In this document: piece by piece, positions 50,167 through 64,000 of the stretch
Layout of the letters: each line of letters opens with the position of its first letter
Numbering within the stretch: the stretch's first letter is position 1
NCBI GenBank assembly: GCA_963678675.1
Contig: OY783196.1
Coordinates: 30,048,827-30,112,826, forward strand
DNA from: Xiphydria camelus
Taxonomy: Eukaryota > Arthropoda > Insecta > Hymenoptera > Xiphydriidae
Direction of reading: 5' to 3'
Length of the DNA: 64,000 nucleotides
Position numbers and translations under genes: made by a program
The notes under the pieces: model-generated
What the model was told of the DNA's origin: nothing
The model's input: only the letters and a program-made list of their open reading frames with translations
The model's database searches: none

Positions 50167-50526
50167 TTTGAATACTTAAAAACTAGAATGTTTGACGTTT
50201 ACTCTTCTACAAGGCGGCCATTTCTACAGTACTGTAGCAAAAGCGCCACTGAACTCGTGGCAGAAGTGCAGTTGTGCGCTGCACCGTTGGCCGTGCAGGA
50301 CGTTTTGGCGGCAAAGAGTGGAGTCTCGTATTTCACGTGAAAGATTCCTCGTGATTTCTTTCAAATTACTTCAAATTATTTATGAAAGTGGTGTATGAAG
50401 TAATTTAGTAAAACTATTTTGTATAAAATTTGGTAAGTTGCACTATTATTTACAATAAGGAATAAGTAATAGTAACAAATAGTATTAAGCAATAATAATA
50501 GGCTATTATTGCAGTATCAAACAACA
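50167..50526. promoter_or_regulatory. Divergent promoter, PLPP5-like / MCM10
   Basis: 360 bp between the two start codons, containing both promoters and 5' UTRs. The central part (about 50210-50340) is GC-richer. No TATA box was seen at a convincing place. Confidence 0.6.
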
Positions 50527-52854
50527 ATGAGTAGCGATGATTCGGATGTCGGAGATTTGTTGGAAGATCTACTAGCAAATGACGATACGAGTGAAAATGA
50601 AGTTCCTAAAAAGGTTGATACATTGAAGGAATTGGATTATAATTTTTTGGAGCGTACCGACAATGTTAACAGTGAAATTAATCAATCATCCAAAGACGAG
50701 AATTATTCGGAAATTCACAAGGGTGATACAGATTCGTCAGATGATGAGGATAAACGCTCGTTCGAGGAACAAAAGTATACTTCCTCGGGGCGTGACATAA
50801 AATCTCTACTGAAAGATGAATTTCACAAAAAGGATAGGGGAAGAGACCCACTTCGAGAGGCTACCACACGAACGTTCGATTTCAATCAAACTAGTACAAC
50901 TAGAAAAAATGTCCCACCACCTTGTTCAACGTCTAGTGACGTGTATGCTGATCCATTTTTTAAATTAAGGATTGTGAAACCTCTTGTCTCGTCAACAGAG
51001 CTGAGAGAAAGGATGACTGGACGTACACCAGTAACTATATCGAATATCAAGCATCACGTCCTCACCAATGATCTCAATAATGATTGGGTGACGGCTGGGG
51101 TTCTCATAAGTAAAACTCCTACGCGAACTTCTCAAAAGGGCAATCAGTATTGCATATGGAAAATCAGCGATCTCTCAGACTCCATGAACGCGATATCGCT
51201 TTTTCTCTTTGGTAGCGCGTACAAGTCATTTTGGAAAACGTCGACGGCCACTGTAGTTGGCGTGTTAAATCCCAATGTATTAGATAACAAAGATAGCAAA
51301 GACTGTATGAATATGTCGGTTGATAATGCACAGAAGATAATGTTGTTAGGAATGTCCAAAGATATGGGTACATGCAAATCTCTGAAGAAAAACGGCGACC
51401 AATGTACAGCAATCGTTAATATAAGTCGTTGCGAATATTGCATTTATCACGTTAAACGGGAATATAATAAATTTTCACGCAGGGCTGAGCTACAATCGAG
51501 TAGTACCGGAGGAAAGGGAGTCTCGTCACTGGATGCTTTAAGAAATAAAGTACTGGGTAAGGGTGTAACGATTTACGGTGGCCAGGCTTTTTCGGCCATA
51601 CCGGCTAAAAGAAATCAGAAATTATACGAAAAAGATACCGCTCGTCTGGCGCTCCTCAAAGGAACGACCACCTTCTCGCAAAAAGATAAAGTGGAGTTGA
51701 AACCTTCTGGTGAAGGAATGACGAGAAAAGCCAGTATGGTCGAACTGACGGCTAATCAGGTAAAAAAGGATATGGAACGGTTGAACAAACTGAGGGGATG
51801 GAGCGATAATAAAGGGATAACGTTGAAAGAACCGAGTACGGGCTCGACAGTCTCTTCACCGATAAATACATCTCGTTATTTGGAAAAAAAAAACGAATTT
51901 TCTACTACTCTCTCGGCTCCTCGATTAGGAGTTGGTGTTGATAACAATACGGTTGATTTTTCTAAACCAATTCCCAAAAGATCTATTGACGTAGCTAATG
52001 CGAATGTTAGTAAAGAGCAATCGAGGAAGGCGATCGTAGAATCGCCGAATGCCTCACAGACAAACGCATCTTCGCGTGATTCAGAAAAAAGAAGTTCGAG
52101 CTTGAGCATGCTTTCTTTGAGTTCATCAGTTCCTCGCTTAGGCGTCGGCTTTAATAGCAACATAATTGACTTTTCGGAGCCTATTACCAAGAAACACGTT
52201 ACAGCGGCTAAAATGAATGCTTTAAAATGGGTGGAACAAAAGGGAGGCATTCAGCGTTCAAATCCTAACAAAGTACGATTACGTAAAGAAGAAAAGCTCG
52301 AAAAAGGAGTTAAACGCCGGAGAGAAGTCGAGGATACGGAGGAACAGAACAATAAAAAACCAAATGCTACGCAAGATAAGTTGAAAGAGATGATTGAAGT
52401 TAAATCCAGTCACGTGGATCTCATAGAGCAGTCTCAGGAAGAGGAAAAGGAAAAGTACTTTAATAAATTGGAGATGAAGGAAAAGATGGAGGAGAAAATG
52501 ATGACGACTTATAAGGTCGATTGCAAGGCTGTCACGTGCTTGATATGCAAGTACACCGCATTCTCAAGCTCCGATCTATGTAAGGAGCAAAAGCATCCCT
52601 TGCGAGTAACTGACGCGGTAAAAAGATTCTTCAAGTGTTCCGACTGCGGTAATAGGACCATAAGTTTGGATAGAATACCGTCCTACAGTTGTAAAAAATG
52701 CAGCAGTTCGAGCTGGGCGAGAGCCGCTATGATGGATGAAAAGAGAACTGAAATCACCGCAACGTCTTTATGTATTCGTGGAGGAGAAGAGAAGTTTATC
52801 GGATCAACGATTGGAGATGCCAATCTCAATATGCTAGTACCTGAAGCGGATTGA
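50527..52854 (+). CDS. MCM10: MCM10 replication initiation factor (single exon)
   Basis: MCM10 helps activate the CMG helicase at origins and binds DNA and polymerase alpha. This is one uninterrupted 775-codon frame from ATG 50527; the frame stays open a few codons upstream but without an ATG. The N-terminus is acidic and Ser-rich. At about residues 140-280 is the internal OB-fold (starts DPFFKLRIVKPL, with CIWKISDL and ISLFLFG). Immediately after, at about 282-307, is the MCM10 zinc finger (CKSLKKNGDQC...CEYCIYHV). The basic, Ser-rich linker repeats a short motif twice (PRLGVG). The C-terminus (about 671-721) has paired zinc motifs (CLIC, CSDC, CKKC), as in metazoan MCM10. Having no introns is unusual beside its intron-rich neighbours, but the surrounding sequence shows no sign of retrocopy (no poly(A) tract or flanking repeat). 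Confidence 0.95.
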   Translation: MSSDDSDVGDLLEDLLANDDTSENEVPKKVDTLKELDYNFLERTDNVNSEINQSSKDENYSEIHKGDTDSSDDEDKRSFEEQKYTSSGRDIKSLLKDEFHKKDRGRDPLREATTRTFDFNQTSTTRKNVPPPCSTSSDVYADPFFKLRIVKPLVSSTELRERMTGRTPVTISNIKHHVLTNDLNNDWVTAGVLISKTPTRTSQKGNQYCIWKISDLSDSMNAISLFLFGSAYKSFWKTSTATVVGVLNPNVLDNKDSKDCMNMSVDNAQKIMLLGMSKDMGTCKSLKKNGDQCTAIVNISRCEYCIYHVKREYNKFSRRAELQSSSTGGKGVSSLDALRNKVLGKGVTIYGGQAFSAIPAKRNQKLYEKDTARLALLKGTTTFSQKDKVELKPSGEGMTRKASMVELTANQVKKDMERLNKLRGWSDNKGITLKEPSTGSTVSSPINTSRYLEKKNEFSTTLSAPRLGVGVDNNTVDFSKPIPKRSIDVANANVSKEQSRKAIVESPNASQTNASSRDSEKRSSSLSMLSLSSSVPRLGVGFNSNIIDFSEPITKKHVTAAKMNALKWVEQKGGIQRSNPNKVRLRKEEKLEKGVKRRREVEDTEEQNNKKPNATQDKLKEMIEVKSSHVDLIEQSQEEEKEKYFNKLEMKEKMEEKMMTTYKVDCKAVTCLICKYTAFSSSDLCKEQKHPLRVTDAVKRFFKCSDCGNRTISLDRIPSYSCKKCSSSSWARAAMMDEKRTEITATSLCIRGGEEKFIGSTIGDANLNMLVPEAD

Positions 52855-55161
52855 CCGAATAATGTAATAATAGTTATTTCTTGTACGTAATCGAGATCAT
52901 GGAGTAATACAGAGAAATTGTTCAAACTGTGTACTTAAACGACGAACGTAGCGGGATTAATGTGCAAGTCTGATTAGCCAACATATGTAAGTCTCCACGT
53001 ATGGTGATGTCTGTTAACGTTAACGCCAAGCCGTGCAAACATTAATTACTGAGCTGGGTAAAAAATATTGCGAATGACTCGAGTCGAGAAAATTCTATGT
53101 ACATACACAAATAAGTATAATGGAAATACAGTAACTATTCTGTTTATAGACAAATGGAATGTTTATTGGAGTGCATACATTTTCTATCATGTTCTGCGAC
53201 TCATCACGACGTAACACTAATAAATATGAAATTTCTTTTTTAGCCGATATTCCTTCATTTTATACTTCCTTCTTTTGCTATAATTCAATTACGTGTTTGG
53301 AATTTCACTACCAAACTAAAATATTAAAATAATTACAATATTGCATGCTTGATTGCCACATTGGTATTATTTGTGCAAAATTTATTACGTACTGTTACAA
53401 CAAATCAATAAAGTGCAGCCTAGGATTATTGCACCAAAGTGATAAGTTTCAAGGGGACCAATCACTAAACGTTAATATAAATGCGTACGATTTTACAAAA
53501 ATCAAAAATACAACTTTTATCTGAACACACTAACTAAATCTCCGGACGAGATCACAAGCGAGAGATATATAAGTACATCACAGAACGTCGATCTTTCAGC
53601 ATTTCAGAACTGAGCATTCAGTTCATAACGAGAATCCCTTGATCGTCATTAATTCATCTCACAAACTTACAAAGCTAACACCATACTTTGGTCGAGCTTT
53701 TATGACGTCTAAAATTGCGTTACAGAAATAAATAACTTAAATGTCTACAGTATGAGGATCATTTATGCGCAAAAATGTAACATGATATTTAATTGACGAT
53801 TAACAGGTTCGCACTCTGAAAACAATATACAAATACAATTGGCGGGCCGAGGCATATAATGCGTGTCGAAAATTATCGTGCGAATTTATCATCTATAACT
53901 TGCAATAAGCCTTCGAAATTTGAATTTTTAACTGTCCCCTTTGATGAAATTTTCCTAAAATGCTGCATTATCAACCAAATGGGGGATGCGATAGTTTCCC
54001 ATTGGTACAGTGATTTACTCGGGATGTATTTTCAAAAATATTCATATCTTCCTTTAAAATACTGCTCGTAAAAATATATGCCGAGATGAGAGTACTATAG
54101 TCAATGTTAAGTTTCTCTGCACTTTCTCGACACTTATTTGTATACATTACACATTAATCCACTCAACATTTGATAACAAAATCATTTGGCGTGTAAAGCA
54201 TAAAGTATATCCCCGTGAAAGAATATAAGTTGTTAAACATCCGACTGCTGTTTACACTCGTATATAGTTTGCAATTTTAGTAATGAATTATAATTTACCG
54301 CGAGATAAAAGATCCACCATACGAATCAATAAAAAATAATTATTTCCTTTCTCGCTTATTCATCATTCCATAGGAGAGAAAAGTATTTATATACTTATAT
54401 GTATATTCATGTGTGTATAATTTTACTCCCCAGATTACCTTTCACCTAAACTTAACAGTTTTTAGCAAACCAATGAACGTCGATCGAAAATAAACGTCAC
54501 TAAAGAACAACTTTCAAACATACGTACTAATCTCTATATTATTCATATGAATTTAGCTAGCAGTACAGAATGTACGATACGCAAAATTGTGTTTATATTA
54601 ATCAATTTATTACAGTTCATCCATAATAGTACGTGAACAAAAATAACGCTATAACCGCACAGACGTAGGTGTCAAATACCCATTTCGTAATAACTTCTAA
54701 AACACTGATGTAATACAAAATTATCATGTTCTCGAATTATGTACTGTACAAGTGTACTTCACGTCGTAGCTTGTGAGAGTATTTAAATAAATCCATGTGA
54801 ATAATCAAAAAACAATAAGGTAATATAATATTTAATGTAATAGGCAGGTATCAAGCTGGCTTAATTAAGTGTCACAGTCTTCGAGTTTAAACCTTTTCGT
54901 AAACATGGACTATCGACGCGCGCGTTGTGTCTTAATTCTCACCTCTCTCGCTTCGCGTATTAACTGTAAACCGCTTGATGTTCGTAATATTCTAGACGAT
55001 AATTTGATGACGAATCCGTATGTGCTGCATCATGTAGTAATTTCATAAACGTCTCTAGCCGTACTCATTCGAGTATGCAGTACTTAAGTTAGAAACGTAT
55101 GCATGTGTTTGCCTGAAGCTAAAAGAACTGAGTGTGTCTGTTTCTTGAGTCGTTAGAGTTT
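52855..55161. other. 3' regions of MCM10 and eRF1, no gene
   Basis: AT-rich DNA between the MCM10 stop and the distal eRF1 stop codon. It should contain both 3' UTRs. An AATAAA at 53407-53412 is a candidate plus-strand poly(A) signal. No open frame of note. Confidence 0.5.
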
Positions 55162-60683
<5,522 letters not shown>

Positions 60684-61365
60684 CGTCGCGTGCGGGAATT
60701 CGCGTGGCCGCGGTTAGTAACGTGCCGAATAGGCTGAGCGTGGGTTCCTCAATCCGGAGAAACGACCGATGGCGTGGTTTCTCGCCTCGAAGTATACGAA
60801 AAACCGATCTACGGGTTTTTTTCTCAGACTGAAACAAATGGCCAGTCCGTTTATCGACGAAACTGCCCAAATCCAGATTATACCGGATTATGTCAGACAG
60901 CTCCTGAACGGCATGACGCCTGGGTGGAGCTACACTTGGTCAAATTTCTTTCGCAGTGCACTCACGTTGCAGTTATTTTTCCGATCGGACCTAATAGAGA
61001 AACTCACAATACGGAGGTTGCCACGCGAAAAGTAACTTTGAAATGTAGAAGTCGGCCATGCGAGTGGCGCAATGAAACGTCAGTACTACGAAGAGCGTAC
61101 AGCACGGTACAAAACGGGAAGCAAAAAGACAGGTGCCGTCGCACGAGAAATCCAGAGCACTCGGGAGGGTTTGCGGCATGGCGAGTTCTGAGAATTTCAT
61201 TGGTCGCAATATACGATTTGCCGGCGCATTCCACGTCCAATGAAAATTCCTCTATAAGGTTTACCTGGCGTGAATAGGAAAATGGAATGTGACATGCGGG
61301 CTATGCACCACAGAAGGACCAATGACGTGATTGCTCTTTTCAGGTAATAAGAAAATCGCGATTAA

Positions 61366-61496
61366 GGGCCAGTTCCACAACTCGGGCTTATCTCTTAAAC
61401 GGAGTTTAAATCATCCGTTCAACCAATGAGCGCCCGAGAGAGAATGAGGATTTAAACCGAGTTTATCTAGATAAGCCCGAGTTGTGGAACTGGCCC
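61366..61496. mobile_element. 131 bp MITE, PIF/Harbinger-like
   Basis: The ends are perfect 28 bp inverted repeats starting GGGCCAGTTCCACAACTCGG, and the pairing continues imperfectly to about 47 bp on each side. A TAA triplet flanks both ends (61363-61365 and 61497-61499). A 3 bp TWA target duplication together with a GG(G)CC terminus is typical of PIF/Harbinger elements. The interior is too short to code. Confidence 0.75.
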
Positions 61497-61780
61497 TAAA
61501 GTTCCTTTCCTGGTGAATAAGTTTAGCCTCATATGTTTCTTTGATTTATCAAATATCTATTTACAATGAGATTCTCAGGCTGAAATTAGATAGCGTTAGA
61601 GAGTGAGGAAATTCACAAGACGGCAAAGAATTCATAATTTTCAATTTTACATCACGTGACGCTTTTAAATAATGAACTGTTTTGTGGCAACCCGTCACGC
61701 TGTGGCGGCCAGGTGGCGCTGACCCCTCTCGGCTCTCGGTAGTATCCGACAACGATACAAGTACATATAGGTACACCCTC

Positions 61781-61977
61781 GAGCTCAGATTCTAATCATG
61801 GGGAATTTTCAAAATGTAATTTTTAAACGTAACAGCCAATTAGCAATTAAATCTCATACTTTCATTAGCTAATGCGGTCTTTGTCCTGGCTAATAAAAGC
61901 ATGATAATTAATTATTCATTGATTAGTATATTGAAATATGACATTTTGAAAATTCCCCATGATTAGAATCTGAGCTC
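61781..61977. mobile_element. 197 bp foldback element, 37 bp perfect arms
   Basis: The arms 61781-61817 and 61941-61977 (starting GAGCTCAGATTCTAATCATG) are exact reverse complements enclosing 123 bp of AT-rich, non-coding DNA. If the element proper starts at CAGATTC, both flanks read AGCT, a possible 4 bp target duplication, but this is ambiguous because the sequence is palindromic. Unrelated in sequence to the MITE 285 bp upstream. Confidence 0.7.
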
Positions 61978-62314
61978 AATGGTGCAGGTACCTACTGCAA
62001 ACATTCTTAGCAGTGCCATCTCAGTAAAACAGGCAATACTACGATGCTACGGACAGCGTCTTTGTCAGTATCATCAAAATCTACTATTATCTAAATATAA
62101 AACCTTTCTTCCATCTAGTATATCTTACTCAATGCTACAACCAAATAAGGTGAAGGGCGGGACAAGTGTTTCGTGGTGCTGAATGTGTGGGGGAAGTGAT
62201 AGAGATAGATCCTTGAGCAGTGACGAATCAAGCCCCTAATAAGAGTCATATCTACCGGGGTTGTTATATTCGGAGCAATTCAGAGTGAATTAACAACATA
62301 AAGCAGTGTTAGAA

Positions 62315-63933
62315 ATGTCATATGAAACTAGTGAGTATTACCCATCCTGAGTCAACTCGCTAACGTTCGTTTAATTGTAATACTCCAGTCATTCTGATAC
62401 TGATGAAAACAGTATTTTCTGTCGGCTTGCTGCTTTTTTTTTAACATGTACTGCTACAAAAACTTCTATTATACAGAACGTCTCTCTAAAGACTACTACG
62501 TTGAACATTAGGTGCATAATTTTGCAATTATATGTAGATTATATTTAATGTTATTTTACGAAATACAGGAAGCGTCAGAGCTATGTTCAAGCAACACACT
62601 GATCTGACGTATAAAGGACTAGATGCGGTATACCTAGATCAACTTTTTCTCATTTCGTTACTCTGTTCTTACTACAAACACTAATACTTATTCCTATTTA
62701 TTAATTTAAAAATTGGAATAAATAGATATTCAGCGTTTCCCCTTTTCCCTGGTTATAATAAACAGTTTTAGTCCTGTGAAGAATTGTTGAAGAATAATTA
62801 CAGAACATAAATAAAAGCATAAATCATACCTTTTTTATTCATCATTCTTGTATAAAGGAAATATTATGATTGGTATAATGATATAACTATAATTTATTCA
62901 ATACAATAATCACATAATAATAATAAATGACTACCTATTATAAATAGAAATAAGGATATTTACTTTTTTTTTTGCAAATTTGGAAGTGTGGAAATTATTC
63001 TATTCCGCCCTTCCGCATTGGTGTCACGACGCTATGCTTAAAATAATATCGAATACTTTAATCTGGACTCCTGCCAAAGTAATAATCGAGTGTGGGTATT
63101 TTTGTTTGACAGTATGGTCGCAACAAGCTCAAACCATATAATTTCCTTTTCCTCCAAGTAGATTTAGATGAAAACATAATAATAATCAAAATATTAAGCG
63201 AATAAACATTAATATACAGAATTCTTCATATGTGTATATGATAATATGCATCAGGATGATTTATCAAAAGTCAATTCTCTTCCTCTTTCTTTCCCTCTTT
63301 TTTTCTTTCTTATCTTATCTCTATATCATCCATTTTTATTGATACCATACTATAAAAGATGATTTCTTTAAATTTAAATGGAGATCCTCTTCACTTGTTT
63401 ACAAATTTAATATTGCATTATGTACACATTTTAGAGTATATATTCGCCGCCCTACCAAGAACCCAGCGAGGACAACCTTTAGTACTTGGAGGTGATCCAA
63501 AAGGAAAAAACTTTCTCTATACCAATGGAAACAGCGTCATTATTAGGAACATAGATGTGAGACATCAGCCTATATATCTGACGAATAAATCGTTATCAAA
63601 TCATCTAATGAAATTACGTGACTATTGTTTCAGAATCCAGCAATATCAGATACTTATACAGAACACTCTTGCGCGGTGAACGTCGCGAAATATTCACCAA
63701 GTGGTTTCTACATAGCTTCTGGAGGTATTTATATTTTATTCCATTGGAAAGCCGTAAACGGGACTTGAAAAACTTGTTATTTCAGATCAATCTGGCAAAG
63801 TACGCATTTGGGATACGGTCAATAAAGAACATATTCTAAAAAATGAATTTCATCCTATTGGCGGGCCCATCAAGGACATCGCTTGGTCTCCTGACAATCA
63901 GCGTATGGTTGTTGTCGGTGAAGGCAGAGAGAG
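62315..63933 (+). CDS. flr: WDR1 / AIP1 (flare), 5' part, cut by window edge
   Basis: Actin-interacting protein 1, a two-beta-propeller WD40 protein that works with cofilin to disassemble actin filaments. Four exons are in the window: 62315-62330 (MSYET plus one base), 63435-63556, 63634-63724 and 63786-63933, the last ending in phase 2 at a GTAAGC donor, so the gene continues to the right. Conserved landmarks are [40 protein letters not shown] and the GEGRER segment (human GEGREKFG). The first intron is 1.1 kb; the others are short. The tiny first exon fits the family start (human MPYE). Confidence 0.93.
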
Positions 63934-64000
63934 GTAAGCTAATGGATTACTGTGCGTGTACTTAAGACGCTCAATCGTTAAAATATTTAATTTCCACATT

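Larger units (their letters stand above)
60684..62314. promoter_or_regulatory. Divergent spacer, eRF1 / WDR1
   Basis: 1.63 kb between the two start codons. The first 600 bp next to eRF1 is GC-richer and probably contains its promoter. The rest holds two inverted-repeat elements (61366-61496 and 61781-61977) and the WDR1 promoter region. Confidence 0.5.

Overview
This is eukaryotic, almost certainly insect, nuclear DNA. Genes are split by GT/AG introns, many only 50-150 bp long. The proteins are animal housekeeping families whose residues resemble fly and bee orthologues (Slimb, eRF1, Exportin-7), and GC-rich blocks alternate with AT-rich ones. A hymenopteran is a reasonable guess from the short introns and the patchy GC, but nothing in the window fixes the species. 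Layout, left to right: (1) 0.4-2.6 kb holds two small unrecognised, probably multi-exon genes that converge (877-1693 plus, about 2547-1995 minus). (2) 2.9-3.3 kb is a 190 bp tandem duplication. (3) 3.6-5.6 kb is a single-exon gene with three THAP zinc fingers (minus), sharing a roughly 590 bp divergent promoter with VPS51 (6.15-9.74 kb, plus, 10 exons). (4) 10-23 kb is a long, partly GC-rich stretch. I see two TATA/initiator promoters with orphan first exons, a (CT)n/(TCGA)n microsatellite and one tRNA-Ala, but no recognisable protein gene. (5) 23.06-29.99 kb is Exportin-7 (minus, 14 exons, about 1099 aa). (6) 36.0-40.7 kb is the beta-TrCP orthologue slimb (minus), with a possible alternative C-terminal exon. 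(7) 40.7-47.2 kb is non-coding apart from a MITE-like inverted-repeat element. (8) 47.25-52.85 kb is a compact cluster: FAHD1 (plus), a PLPP5-like lipid phosphatase (minus) and intronless MCM10 (plus), the last two sharing a divergent promoter. (9) 55.16-60.68 kb is translation release factor eRF1 (minus), with two alternative last exons that each complete a full C-terminus. (10) 61.3-62.0 kb carries two short inverted-repeat elements, one resembling a PIF/Harbinger MITE. (11) 62.3 kb to the right edge is the 5' part of WDR1/AIP1 (flare, plus), cut off by the window. The genes do not form a pathway; they are ordinary cell-biology genes (endosome tethering, nuclear transport, ubiquitin ligation, replication, translation termination, actin turnover). 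Exon borders were read by hand from splice signals, reading phase and remembered conservation of each family. No alignment was run. The most interesting points are the alternative eRF1 ends, possible alternative forms of slimb and XPO7, the inverted-repeat elements (one inside a VPS51 intron) and the two unidentified small genes at the left edge.
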